64,000 nt of DNA from an uncultured Collinsella sp. GTDB taxonomy: Bacteria > Actinomycetota > Coriobacteriia > Coriobacteriales > Coriobacteriaceae. Under the pieces are notes generated by a model, which searched no databases, was not told where the DNA came from, and was given only the letters and a program-made list of their open reading frames with translations. The stretch is taken from positions 1 through 64,000 of the forward strand of contig UQIT01000006.1 of assembly GCA_900541175.1 (NCBI GenBank), written 5' to 3'. The position numbers and the translations under genes are program-made. Below, piece by piece: positions 33,580 to 41,926 of the stretch. Within the stretch, counting starts at the first letter, position 1; the number at the start of each line of letters is the position of its first letter.

Positions 33580-34689
33580 GTGGCAGTAAAGATTGAGCGG
33601 TACAACGAGCCGACAGGCGAACAGCTAGCGGCTTCCGTAATCCTAACAGGCGCCTCGGCGCTACGCATGATGCGCGCCGAGCGCCGACAAATGGGTTACA
33701 TCAGCTGGAGGGACCTCGATCCCGATGAAGAGCGCCGTGTGCTGTGCACGTCGTCGCCCTCGACCGAGGACATCTATCTTCCCGACTTGGTGCGGATTGG
33801 GGCCGCAAGCGGCGAGGTGCAAGAAGATCTTTGCTTGCTGGTGGGATCTGCGGCGCGGCGCCGCCGCATTCTTGGCGTGAGCTGGTCCGTATGCTCCGGG
33901 TTGCCCGCCGGCTCGATTCTAGAGGTGGAACCGGGGGTGTACAGTCTATCTCCCGAGGCCCTTTGTGTTGCCGTTGCGCGCGAGGTCGGCTGCATCCAGG
34001 CATTTGCCCTGGCTCAGGAGCTGTGCTCTAAGATTTCGCTGAGTGACCGCGGGAAGTATCTGCCTCCCTACACCTCGCCTGTTACGAATAAACTTGCAAA
34101 GGACAAGGACCAGCCAGCAGATGTGGGCTACTTTGAGGTTGAGCCGGTGCTGACGCCCGATCGTCTGGCAGATTACCTCGCGGTATGCAAGGGGAACGCG
34201 GCCAAGCAGCTGCAGCGTCTGTGTCCCTATCTTTCGGAAAACCTGCGCTCACCCATGGAGTGCATCATGCTCGCCCTGTTTTCGCTTCCGTTTTCCTATG
34301 GCGGATTTGCCTGCGGTCCTTTTAAGACCGACTACAAGATCGAGTTCGATGACCGTGCGCAGGCAATCTCGGGGATGCCGCATGCAGTTTGCGATGCGTA
34401 TCAGGAAGCAGCTCGGTTTGACCTGGAATACAACGGCGAGCTGGGCCATTCATCCCGTAGGGGACGTATCCATGATGAAAAGCGCAACACGGGCTTGATT
34501 ACTATGGGAATCGAGGTCGCGACGGTCAACAACGAAATGCTCTGTGACATGGAAGCGATGGAAGCGCTCGCATGGCGCATGCACCAGCGTATGCGAAAGC
34601 GGTACCGGAATCGTGTCGATGCCCGCAGGAAGAAGCAAGAGGCGTTGCTTAACACGCTGCGGGCGTGTTTTGGGCTTAAGCCGGTCTAA
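33580..34689 (+). CDS. Unknown protein with a DUF559/Vsr-like C-terminal region
   Basis: A 369-residue protein that I do not recognise as a whole. The C-terminal 100 residues read FDLEYNGELGHSS, then RIHDEKRNTGLITMGIEVATV. This order of Glu, Gly, His, Asp and Arg residues resembles the DUF559/Vsr-like PD-(D/E)xK nuclease core, in which an acidic strand is followed by H, D and R..L..LG..V. The first 270 residues have no motif I can name and no membrane segment. The start is GTG at 33580 after GGGGTGG, ten bases behind comF. Downstream is a 217-base AT-rich palindrome. A nuclease role is inference; it could equally be a DNA-binding or defence protein. Confidence 0.7.
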   Translation: MAVKIERYNEPTGEQLAASVILTGASALRMMRAERRQMGYISWRDLDPDEERRVLCTSSPSTEDIYLPDLVRIGAASGEVQEDLCLLVGSAARRRRILGVSWSVCSGLPAGSILEVEPGVYSLSPEALCVAVAREVGCIQAFALAQELCSKISLSDRGKYLPPYTSPVTNKLAKDKDQPADVGYFEVEPVLTPDRLADYLAVCKGNAAKQLQRLCPYLSENLRSPMECIMLALFSLPFSYGGFACGPFKTDYKIEFDDRAQAISGMPHAVCDAYQEAARFDLEYNGELGHSSRRGRIHDEKRNTGLITMGIEVATVNNEMLCDMEAMEALAWRMHQRMRKRYRNRVDARRKKQEALLNTLRACFGLKPV

Positions 34690-35061
34690 TTCGCGTCGAA
34701 AATAGAGGGCTAATCATATGCCCTGGCCAAAATATGGCAAATATGAGTACTGTCACTAAATCAGTAACAGCAAAATCAAGGAATTTTGGACTCGGAGGCG
34801 GCGTAAAGTAAGAAGATAATAAACAAATGTAGAAAAACTAAGCATCAAGTTGGCGGCACTGAGCGCAAAATCTGTCCGAGAGGCCAAAATTACCTGTTAC
34901 TAAATTGGTAACAGTACTCATATTTGCCATTTTTTGGCCACGGCACCCTAAGACGGGTGTGTTGGGGCTTTCCATAGGGGAGCGACGGGTTCAATCAGAG
35001 CGCGTGCGGCCCGTCCTGACCTGCGAAATCTGTACTCGCGATGCGAATAACGCCCCTAACC
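34690..35061. other. Non-coding stretch after the nuclease-like gene
   Basis: Apart from the giant palindrome at 34724-34940, the stretch to 35061 shows no gene. It is visibly poorer in GC than its surroundings up to about 34930. The right part contains scattered C/G-rich sequence before the promoter at 35062. Confidence 0.6.
34724..34940. repeat. AT-rich 217-nt near-palindrome with 47-bp arms
   Basis: 34724-34770 and 34894-34940 are reverse complements with five mismatches in 47. Further partial pairing (aattttgg at 34792-34799 with ccaaaatt near 34883) continues into the 123-nt centre. The arms contain tggcaaatatgagtactgt. It starts 35 bases after the preceding stop. Confidence 0.8.
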
Positions 35062-35090
35062 TTAAACTTTAGCTTGAACTTAGCTATAAT
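35062..35090 (+). promoter_or_regulatory. Strong sigma-70-type promoter
   Basis: TTAAAC, a 17-base spacer and a perfect TATAAT. This is the best promoter match I found in the window. It lies about 350 bases upstream of the lipoprotein start. Confidence 0.75.
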
Positions 35091-35439
35091 GCGCTACGTT
35101 CCTGCCAGGCTGTGGTTGCGGGCGGACGAAATGCCCGTCCTAGTCCAAGACAGACGCGGTCAAAGGGATCCACGTAAGCGACCGCGTGCGCGCGGCGCGA
35201 TCATGGCGCGTCCTAGATGTAAGCCGCACCGTCCGTTCTACTTTCTTTGGGGCAATACCGCCTCGCGGGCGAGCGGGCCAGTCGTGAAGGTGGCTGCGGC
35301 CTCCCGAGCAAACACCCCGGTGCGCAAGTGTGGGGTCAAATACCAGGTCAGCTGGTGGGAACAACCTGATATTCCGCGCAACGCACGGATCGTATACGAC
35401 ACAGAAGGCAGGGTAGTGGACATGGTGAGGGGCAGCTTG
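35091..35439 (+). other. Long, possibly structured leader RNA
   Basis: Between the promoter and the lipoprotein start lie about 350 transcribed bases without a credible gene. Local stems are visible, for example acgcggtc (35154-35161) with gaccgcgt (35180-35187), and acccc (35314-35318) with ggggt (35332-35336). The frame of the lipoprotein is open throughout, but the translated sequence (Arg/Pro-rich) and lack of a ribosome site speak against coding. I could not match it to RNase P, tmRNA, SRP RNA or a known riboswitch. Confidence 0.4.
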
Positions 35440-36447
35440 ATGCACGCGGCTCGGTTAGGTGCTGGGACCGCAGCGGTCATCGCCGTTTTGGGCCTGAGCG
35501 GATGCGCGTTCAACCCGCTGTCTACGTTCACGACTCCCACGATCGACCAGATCGAGTACGAGACCGTCACGCCGGCGGTGTCGGACGATGCCCTGGTCAC
35601 TCCCGGAACCCTGACGGTCGCCCTCGATACTTCCGATGCGCCGCAGGCCATGCAGGACGCCGACGGCGAGCTCACGGGGTATGCGGTTGACGCCGCCCGC
35701 GCCCTCGCAAGCCGCATGGGCCTTAAGGTCGCCTTTGTCGATGCGTCCTCGGCAGGTTCCGCGCTCGGCGACAAAAAGGCTGATATCTTTATCGGCGAGA
35801 TCAACTCCACGGACGGGGACGTTAGTTCGCTCGGCACCTGCCTGTACGATGCCGCTTCCGTGTTCGGTAAAACCAGCGATGGTGAGTCGCTAAGCGTTTC
35901 CACCGATACCCTTAACACGTCTACTCTGGGTATCCAGATGTCCTCGGCCTCGCAGGAGGCGCTTGCTAAGCAGAACATCACCGCCAACCAAAAGACCTAC
36001 TCCAACATCAACGAGTGCTTTGAGGCGCTCGAGTCCGGCGAGGTCGACTATGTGATCTGCGACTCCACGGCCGGCGGCTACCTTGCACGCCTGATGAGCG
36101 AGATCTCCTATGTCGGTGCGCTCGAGGCGCCCTCGACGCTTGGTGTTGCGGGCCTCTCGTCCAATGACGAACTGTGCCGCGCCGTGAGTGATGCCCTCGA
36201 CGACATCACGGTCGACGGTACGCTCGAGGCAGTCCACTGCGTCTGGTATGGCAGGACGCCCTACGACCTCACCACTAAGACGGTTTCGGGCGCTAACGTG
36301 CAGCCGGGCGACTCTGAGTCCAGTGAGACCACGTCCTCCGGCAGCGAGTCCTCCGATTCCAACAATGAGGCCGCATCCTCCGAGGACAAATCGTCCAGCC
36401 AGGAAGGCACCATCACTGACGATGACATCAACAAGCTCAATAGCTAG
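35440..36447 (+). CDS. Family 3 solute-binding lipoprotein (amino-acid type)
   Basis: An extracellular substrate-binding protein anchored by lipid. The signal peptide runs to the lipobox LGLSGC at about residue 22. The mature part has the type II periplasmic-binding fold of family 3 (TLTVALDTSDAPQAMQDADGELTGYAVDAARALASR, IFIGEINSTD), with a 45-residue Ser/Glu/Thr-rich tail. About 335 residues from the ATG at 35440 (GAGGGG seven bases before); ATG 35422 is an alternative start. No ABC permease or ATPase is adjacent, so the partner is distant or it acts as a sensor. Ligand unknown. Confidence 0.85.
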   Translation: MHAARLGAGTAAVIAVLGLSGCAFNPLSTFTTPTIDQIEYETVTPAVSDDALVTPGTLTVALDTSDAPQAMQDADGELTGYAVDAARALASRMGLKVAFVDASSAGSALGDKKADIFIGEINSTDGDVSSLGTCLYDAASVFGKTSDGESLSVSTDTLNTSTLGIQMSSASQEALAKQNITANQKTYSNINECFEALESGEVDYVICDSTAGGYLARLMSEISYVGALEAPSTLGVAGLSSNDELCRAVSDALDDITVDGTLEAVHCVWYGRTPYDLTTKTVSGANVQPGDSESSETTSSGSESSDSNNEAASSEDKSSSQEGTITDDDINKLNS

Positions 36448-36764
36448 TTATTGCTAGGGGTGGTGTCTCCTATACGTTGGAAAGGACACCTCTTCACGGT
36501 TTCAACACGCGCTGCCGGGCTTCCCCAATAGGGGAGCCCGGCTTTTTCATTCCTATAAAACCAGCAGGTCAAAGCCAATTTTCGGGACCAAATACAAAAT
36601 CGCCGGCTCCCTCCTATAGCGCACTTTGCCACAGAAAAGTGCGAGACTTCGGTATGCGGTATCAAGCAATCGTTATTCGGGTCTTTGGGAATCCGCGTGA
36701 TTAAATGCACGGCAATGGGTACATAGCCAGTACAGTAAGTCCCCGAGGCAGATTGGAGCCACGT
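36448..36764. other. Intergenic region before hpf
   Basis: It contains the lipoprotein terminator (36514-36548), preceded by a ggtgtc/gacacc stem at about 36462-36490, and an 8-bp inverted repeat cgcacttt/aaagtgcg at 36620-36643. I see no gene and no convincing promoter. Confidence 0.55.
36514..36548 (+). terminator. Terminator after the lipoprotein gene
   Basis: gccgggcttcccc and ggggagcccggc pair over 12 bp around AATA, followed by TTTTT. Confidence 0.92.
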
Positions 36765-37349
36765 ATGGATATCAAGGTTTCTGGACGCAAGACGACGGTA
36801 ACCGATGCTCTGCGTGCGCATGTGGATGAGAAGATCGGCGAGGCGCTCAAGGTTTTCGATATCGAGCCCATGACGGTCGACGTTGTACTTCGCTATGAGA
36901 AGAACCCCTCGAACCCCAACCCGGCAATCGTCGAGGTCACGGTTCGTGCCCGCGGTTCGGTGATTCGCGTTGCCGAGCACGGTGCAGATATGTACGCCGC
37001 CATCGACCTCTCCGCCGATAAGGTCACCCGCCAGCTGCGCAAGTTCAAGACCAAGGTCGTGGACAACCGCCAGGGCGGTGCCAGCGCCGCGGATGTCGCG
37101 CCGGTCGAGCGCGTCGAGGATCTGGCCGACCTGCTGCTGCCCGAGGAGGAGGACGACCTGCTCGTCCGCGAGAAGGTCATCGACGTCACCCCGATGACTG
37201 AGGAGCAGGCGCTGGTGCAGACCGATCTGCTCGGCCACGACTTCTACGTGTTCGAGAACGCGACGACCGGCCTTATCAATGTGGTGTATCACCGTAAGAA
37301 TGGTGGATATGGCATCATCAAGCCCCGCATCGAAACACTTGACGAGTAA
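36765..37349 (+). CDS. hpf: Ribosome hibernation-promoting factor, long form
   Basis: A 194-residue long HPF that pairs ribosomes into inactive 100S dimers in stationary phase. The N-terminal domain begins MDIKVSGRKTTVTDALRAHV and contains the basic ribosome-binding helix DKVTRQLRKFKTKVVDN. The C-terminal dimerisation domain is PMTEEQALVQTDLLGHDFYV to GGYGIIKPR. The ATG at 36765 follows TTGGAG and is the standard family start; the open frame upstream is not used. It ends at a terminator. Confidence 0.95.
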   Translation: MDIKVSGRKTTVTDALRAHVDEKIGEALKVFDIEPMTVDVVLRYEKNPSNPNPAIVEVTVRARGSVIRVAEHGADMYAAIDLSADKVTRQLRKFKTKVVDNRQGGASAADVAPVERVEDLADLLLPEEEDDLLVREKVIDVTPMTEEQALVQTDLLGHDFYVFENATTGLINVVYHRKNGGYGIIKPRIETLDE

Positions 37350-37378
37350 AATACGTTAACTTGCATGAGTTAACGGTT

Positions 37379-37411
37379 GGCGGCCATCCCATGCGGGTGG
37401 CCGCCTTTTTA
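37379..37411 (+). terminator. Terminator after hpf
   Basis: ggcggccatccc and gggtggccgcc form an 11-bp stem around ATGC, then TTTTT. The following degV ribosome site AAGGAG begins four bases later. Confidence 0.88.
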
Positions 37412-37428
37412 CGTAAGGAGTCGCTTTG

Positions 37429-38382
37429 ATGGACAAGGCCGCATCCGCCGGTCATTCGGACCGTTGCCGCATCGTCGTCGATACCTGCTGCGACTTTAGC
37501 CCCGAGGTCGCCGCGAACCTCGATGTCGATATCCTGGGTTTCCCCTTCATTATCGATGGCGAGGAGCGCACGGACGATATCTGGTCGAGCATGAGCCCTA
37601 AGGAGTTCTACGACCGCATGCGCGCCGGTGCCCGCGTGTCCACCTCGGCTGTGTCGCTCGGTCGCTATATCGAGTTCTTTACCGAGTGCGCCAAAGAGGG
37701 CACGCCCACGGTCTACCTGTGCTTTACCTCGGCGCTGTCGTCGAGCTACAACTCCGCGTGCCAGGCGGCGGACGCCGTGCGTGCCGAGTATCCCGATTTT
37801 GAGCTGTACGTGGTCGACAACGCTCTACCCTGTGCGACCGGCGCGCTCTTGGCGCTCGAGGCCGTGCGCCAGCGTTCGGCGGGACTGACCGCCAAGCAGC
37901 TGGTCGATTGGGCAAACGAGGCAAAGACCTACGTCCACGGCTACTTTACGCTCGAGAGCTTCGACGCACTGGCTGCCGGCGGCCGCATTCCGCCCGCGGC
38001 GGCGCAGCTCACGGCAAAGCTCGATGTCAAGCCCGAGCTCTCCTACGACCTTGCCGGCTCGCTGTCGCTGATCGGCGTCAACCGCGGCCGCAAGAAGGCG
38101 CTCAAGTCCATCCTCAAATCGTTCCGCGAGAACTACGTGCCCGACCGCACCATGCCCATCGCCATCATGACGGCCGATGCCGAAAAGGACGGCGACTGGC
38201 TCGAAGCCGCCATCCGCAAGGAGGAAGGCTGCGCCGACGTCACCATCATCCGTAGTTCCGTTGGTCCTACCATCGGCTCGCACGTGGGCCCCGGCATGGT
38301 GGCCTGCGCGTTTTGGGGTAAGAACCGTGCCGAGAAAGCCTCGCTTTCCGACCGTATCGCCCGCCGCGTGCGCGGTCAGTAG
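37429..38382 (+). CDS. DegV-family fatty-acid-binding protein
   Basis: A 317-residue DegV protein. Family members bind a fatty acid and some (FakB) present it to the kinase FakA for phosphorylation. Landmarks are CRIVVDTCCDFSPEVA, the head-group Ser region VSTSAVSLGRYIEFF, CFTSALSSSYNSACQAAD, and the C-terminal IRSSVGPTIGSHVGPG. Start ATG 37429 (or TTG 37426) with AAGGAG upstream. The N-terminal motif has CC where other DegV proteins often have SS/TS. No fakA gene is adjacent. Confidence 0.92.
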   Translation: MDKAASAGHSDRCRIVVDTCCDFSPEVAANLDVDILGFPFIIDGEERTDDIWSSMSPKEFYDRMRAGARVSTSAVSLGRYIEFFTECAKEGTPTVYLCFTSALSSSYNSACQAADAVRAEYPDFELYVVDNALPCATGALLALEAVRQRSAGLTAKQLVDWANEAKTYVHGYFTLESFDALAAGGRIPPAAAQLTAKLDVKPELSYDLAGSLSLIGVNRGRKKALKSILKSFRENYVPDRTMPIAIMTADAEKDGDWLEAAIRKEEGCADVTIIRSSVGPTIGSHVGPGMVACAFWGKNRAEKASLSDRIARRVRGQ

Positions 38383-38480
38383 GCAAGCGCTGCGTCCGTA
38401 ATCGCCCTCGACTCACAGCCCAAACGCTGGCACCGAGTATTCAACCTGGTAATAACACCCAACCCAAAAGGAAAGGTTTC

Positions 38481-39560
38481 ATGGCAAACAAGCTCTCTGT
38501 CGCATTTATCGGCACCGGAATTATGGGTGCCCCCATCGCCGGCCACATTCTGGACGCCGGCTATCCCGTCACGGTCAACAACCGCACCAAGTCCAAGGCT
38601 GCAGCGCTCGTTGAGCGCGGCGCCGTCTGGGCCGATACGCCGGCAGATGCTGTGGCGAACGCCGACGTTGTCTTTACCATGGTGGGTTATCCCTCCGAGG
38701 TCGAGGAGCTCTACCTGGCGGGCGACGGTCTGCTCGCGTGCACTAAGCCCGGCGCGGTCCTGATCGACCTCACCACGAGCTCGCCCGAGCTGGCGCGCGA
38801 CATTGCCGAGGCCGCCCAGGTTTCCGGTCGCATGGCGTTTGACTGCCCCGTCACCGGCGGCGAGTCGGGAGCTATCGCCGGCACGCTCACGGCTATCGTG
38901 GGCGCTACCGAGAACGACATCGCCCCGGTCCGCGATATCCTTTCCACCTTTGCGGCAACCATCTGCTGCTTCGATGGCGCCGGCAAGGGTCAGGCTGCCA
39001 AGCTCGCCAACCAGGTGTCGCTGGGCGCCTGCATGGTCGGCATGGCAGACGCCATGGCATTTGCCGAGCTGAGCGGCCTTGACCTGGAGAAGACCCGCCA
39101 GATGATCCTGGGCGGCACCGGCAAGTCCGGCGCTATGGAGAGCCTGGCGCCCAAGGCGCTCGACGGCGATTACAAGCCCGGCTTTATGGTCGAGCACTTC
39201 ATTAAGGACCTGCGCTTGGCGCTCGCCTATGCCGACGACCGCGAGCTTGCGCTGCCCGGCGCCGACGTGGCCTTTACGCTCTACGACATGCTCGACGCCA
39301 TCGGTGGCGCCAAGCTGGGTACCCAGGCCATCACGGTCCTCTATAAGGAGGAGGCCGACGCCATCGCCGCTGGTCTGGACTGGTCGCAGTATCGTCCCGA
39401 GGAGCATGGTGCTCACGAGGAAGGCTGCGGTTGCGGCGAGCATGGCGACGATCACGAATGCGGTTGTGGCCACCACCATGGCGAGGACCACGAGTGCTGC
39501 GGCGGCCACGGCCATGACGACGGCCACGAGTGCTGCTGCGGCCACCATCACGGGGAGTAG
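38481..39560 (+). CDS. Beta-hydroxyacid dehydrogenase (HIBADH/GarR family) with His/Cys-rich tail
   Basis: An NAD(P)-dependent 3-hydroxyacid dehydrogenase of the GarR/GlxR/HIBADH type. The Rossmann motif is VAFIGTGIMGAPIAGHIL, the substrate motif FDCPVTGGESGAIAGTL, and the catalytic Lys lies in GAGKGQAAKLANQ. The enzyme part ends near residue 311 (WSQYRPEEHGA). About 45 residues follow made almost only of His, Cys, Gly, Asp and Glu (for example GCGCGEHGDDHECGCGHHHG), resembling metal-storage tails of nickel or zinc chaperones. First gene of a tight operon with a membrane protein, a HEAT-like protein and an isocitrate-dehydrogenase-like enzyme. Substrate unknown. Confidence 0.9.
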   Translation: MANKLSVAFIGTGIMGAPIAGHILDAGYPVTVNNRTKSKAAALVERGAVWADTPADAVANADVVFTMVGYPSEVEELYLAGDGLLACTKPGAVLIDLTTSSPELARDIAEAAQVSGRMAFDCPVTGGESGAIAGTLTAIVGATENDIAPVRDILSTFAATICCFDGAGKGQAAKLANQVSLGACMVGMADAMAFAELSGLDLEKTRQMILGGTGKSGAMESLAPKALDGDYKPGFMVEHFIKDLRLALAYADDRELALPGADVAFTLYDMLDAIGGAKLGTQAITVLYKEEADAIAAGLDWSQYRPEEHGAHEEGCGCGEHGDDHECGCGHHHGEDHECCGGHGHDDGHECCCGHHHGE

Positions 39561-39565
39561 CGCCC

Positions 39566-39994
39566 ATGAGCTGGACGTTCGTGGTGCTTGCGCTGGTGCT
39601 CTTTATCTTTGCGATCTACATTGGCTTTTTGTGCGGCCAGTGGGCGTGCGAAAAGCGCGTCATCACCAAGCGCGACTACTGGATTGCCAACTTTGCGGGT
39701 GCGGCGGCAGTCGTCCTGTTGACCTGGGTGTTCTCGCTGTTCCCGCTGGTGCAGTTTGCGCCGATCGGCTGGCTCGGCGGCTTTATCGCCGGCCTTAAGA
39801 TGAGCTTTGGCGAGTCCGTCGGTCCGTGGCGCAAGCACGACGAGGTCTTTAACGTCAACAAAGCACACCGCGCCGCCGCCGACGCGGGCGATGCCGAGGA
39901 ACGCCGCCGTGCGCGTCGCAATGGCGCTGCCGACCGACAGCTCATCTTGGTCACCGATGACAGCAAGGGTGCTGGCAAGCACGCTAAGAAATAG
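39566..39994 (+). CDS. Small membrane protein, function unknown
   Basis: A 142-residue protein with an N-terminal helix (WTFVVLALVLFIFAIYIGFL), one or two more hydrophobic segments (FAGAAAVVLLTWVFSLF, IGWLGGFIAGL) and a charged, Arg/Asp-rich cytoplasmic tail. I do not recognise a family. The ATG at 39566 lies five bases after the preceding stop, with GGGGAG overlapping it, so expression is coupled to the dehydrogenase. The next gene starts 16 bases on. Confidence 0.8.
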   Translation: MSWTFVVLALVLFIFAIYIGFLCGQWACEKRVITKRDYWIANFAGAAAVVLLTWVFSLFPLVQFAPIGWLGGFIAGLKMSFGESVGPWRKHDEVFNVNKAHRAAADAGDAEERRRARRNGAADRQLILVTDDSKGAGKHAKK

Positions 39995-40009
39995 TAAAAA
40001 GAGGTAACT

Positions 40010-40708
40010 ATGGCAGAAAACAAAGACGAACAGCTCACCGACGAGGAGCTGGCACAGCTCCAGCTGGCAGAGGAGAACGAGAACGCCGTCGACCGCCTGG
40101 TCAAGGAGCTCGGCTGCCCCACGCGCCGTATCCGCCAGTTTGCCGCCCGCGTGCTGCACCTGCTTGCCGAGCGCGATCCGCAGCGCGTCGTGCCCTGCGT
40201 GCCCGCGCTGATCGAGGCGCTCGACCGTCCCGAGGCTCAGACCCGCTGGGAGGCCCTCGATGCCCTGACGGCGCTCGCCACCACCTGCCCCGAGCAGCTG
40301 GGCGATGCCTTTGAGGGCGCCGAGACTGCACTGTTCGATGAGATTTCCTCCACGCTGCGCTATGCCGCCTTCCGCCTGCTGTGCGTGTGGGGCGCCACGA
40401 GTGTCGAGCGTTCGCGCGAGGCTTGGTCCATCCTGGACGAGGCCATCCAGTGCTACCACGGCGATCTCGAGTATCGCGACATGCTCGGTTGCCTGTACGA
40501 GTTTGGTCAGGGCGAGATTGACGCCGAGGTCGCCGAGAAGCTCGCGCTGCGCCTTAAGTTCGATGCCGAGAACGGCAAGGGCAGCTATCTCAAGGCTCGT
40601 TCGAGCGAGATTTGCGAAATGCTTGTTAAACGTTTTGGCCTGGATCTCTCCAAAAAGAAGAAGCGTGCTAGCGTTAAAAAATCTGACGACGCCGAAAACG
40701 AGGAGTAA
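40010..40708 (+). CDS. HEAT-repeat-like protein
   Basis: A 232-residue soluble helical protein. Residues 25-125 look like two or three HEAT-type helical pairs (RRIRQFAARVLHLLAERD, VPALIEALDRPEAQTRWEAL, STLRYAAFRLLCVWG), a fold used for protein-protein contact. The C terminus is Lys-rich (LSKKKKRASVKKS). It lies between a membrane protein and a metabolic dehydrogenase in one operon, so an adaptor role is conceivable but not shown. ATG 40010 follows AGAGG. The next gene starts seven bases after its stop. Confidence 0.75.
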   Translation: MAENKDEQLTDEELAQLQLAEENENAVDRLVKELGCPTRRIRQFAARVLHLLAERDPQRVVPCVPALIEALDRPEAQTRWEALDALTALATTCPEQLGDAFEGAETALFDEISSTLRYAAFRLLCVWGATSVERSREAWSILDEAIQCYHGDLEYRDMLGCLYEFGQGEIDAEVAEKLALRLKFDAENGKGSYLKARSSEICEMLVKRFGLDLSKKKKRASVKKSDDAENEE

Positions 40709-40714
40709 CAGATT

Positions 40715-41800
40715 ATGGCGCACGATGTAGTCCTGATTCCCGGTGACGGTATCGGTCCCGAGATTACGCAGGCCATGCGCCGCGTGGTCGAGGCCACCGG
40801 TGTCCAGATCAACTGGAACGTCCAGGAGGCAGGTGCCGGCGTTATGGACGAGTTTGGCACGCCGCTGCCCCAGCACGTGCTCGATGCGGTCGCCGAGACC
40901 AAGGTTGCCATCAAGGGCCCCATCACCACGCCGGTCGGCACGGGCTTCCGCAGCGTCAACGTGGCCCTGCGCAAGCACTTCGACCTGTACGCCTGCGTGC
41001 GCCCCTGCCTGTCGCAGCCGGGCGACGGCTCGCGCTTCCGCGACGTCGATCTGGTTATCGTGCGTGAGAACACCGAGGATCTCTACGCCGGGATCGAGTT
41101 CGACGAGGGCGCTGCCGAGGTCGAGGAGCTCTCACGGCTTGTCGAGCGCTCGGGTCAGAAGACCTTCGCCACCGATTCCGCCATCTCAATTAAGCCCATC
41201 TCCATCGCCAAGAGCCGCCGCATTGTGGAGTACGCCTTTGAGTACGCCCGCCGCTGCGGCCGCAAAAAGGTTACGGCCGTGCACAAGGCCAACATTATGA
41301 AGGCGACCGATGGCCTGTTCCTGCGCGTTGCGCGCGAGGTGGCCGCCAACTATCCCGATATCGAGTTCAACGACAAGATCGTCGACGCCACCTGCATGGG
41401 CCTGGTCCAAAACCCCAACGACTTCGATGTCTTGGTGCTGCCCAACCTGTACGGTGACATCGTGAGCGACCTGTGCGCCGGCCTGGTAGGTGGCCTGGGT
41501 ATGGCCCCCGGCTCCAACATCGGTGCCGACTGCGCCATCTTCGAGGCAACGCATGGCTCCGCGCCCGATATCGCTGGCCAGGATATCGCCAACCCCACGG
41601 CCGAGATTCTCTCTGCTGCGATGATGCTCGATCACCTGGGCGAGAACGATGCTGCCAATCGCATTCGTGCCGCCGTATCTGCCACGCTCGACGAGGGCGA
41701 GCAGGTTACCGGTGACGTGCGTCGTGCCCAGACCGGTTCCGTCGAGGGCGCGGTGGGCACGCAGGCCTTTGCCGATGCCGTTATCGCGCACCTGGTCTAA
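40715..41800 (+). CDS. Isocitrate/isopropylmalate dehydrogenase family protein, probable NAD-isocitrate dehydrogenase
   Basis: A 361-residue beta-decarboxylating dehydrogenase. It begins VLIPGDGIGPEITQAMRRVV and has the substrate motif TPVGTGFRSVNVALRKHFDLYACVRP-type arginines, VIVRENTEDLYAGIEF, the Lys/Asn site in VTAVHKANIMKATDG, and the metal aspartates in LPNLYGDIVSDLCAGLVGG. The Ser/Asn pattern near the substrate site fits homoisocitrate/isocitrate enzymes better than LeuB, and no leucine genes are nearby. Likely reaction: isocitrate to 2-oxoglutarate with NAD. Last gene of the four-gene operon that begins at 38481. Confidence 0.88.
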   Translation: MAHDVVLIPGDGIGPEITQAMRRVVEATGVQINWNVQEAGAGVMDEFGTPLPQHVLDAVAETKVAIKGPITTPVGTGFRSVNVALRKHFDLYACVRPCLSQPGDGSRFRDVDLVIVRENTEDLYAGIEFDEGAAEVEELSRLVERSGQKTFATDSAISIKPISIAKSRRIVEYAFEYARRCGRKKVTAVHKANIMKATDGLFLRVAREVAANYPDIEFNDKIVDATCMGLVQNPNDFDVLVLPNLYGDIVSDLCAGLVGGLGMAPGSNIGADCAIFEATHGSAPDIAGQDIANPTAEILSAAMMLDHLGENDAANRIRAAVSATLDEGEQVTGDVRRAQTGSVEGAVGTQAFADAVIAHLV

Positions 41801-41859
41801 GGTATGCACGCTGCAAACGCCTAAATAGTACTTAAGTGTTTGCGTATAACCTAAGAATC

Positions 41860-41892
41860 AATACGCCCGGCGCTCTGCCGGGCGTATTCTAT
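41860..41892 (+). terminator. Terminator of the 38481-41800 operon
   Basis: aatacgcccggc and gccgggcgtatt form a 12-bp stem around GCTCT, followed by ctattg. The T-run is poor but the stem is strong. Confidence 0.75.
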
Positions 41893-41926
41893 TGGGGACT
41901 ATGTTTCCTAACAAGGAGTAACTGAT

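Noticed and set aside
35041..35439. N-terminal extension of the substrate-binding lipoprotein
   Set aside because: The added Arg/Pro-rich sequence would precede the signal peptide, starts upstream of the consensus promoter at 35062, and lacks a ribosome site.
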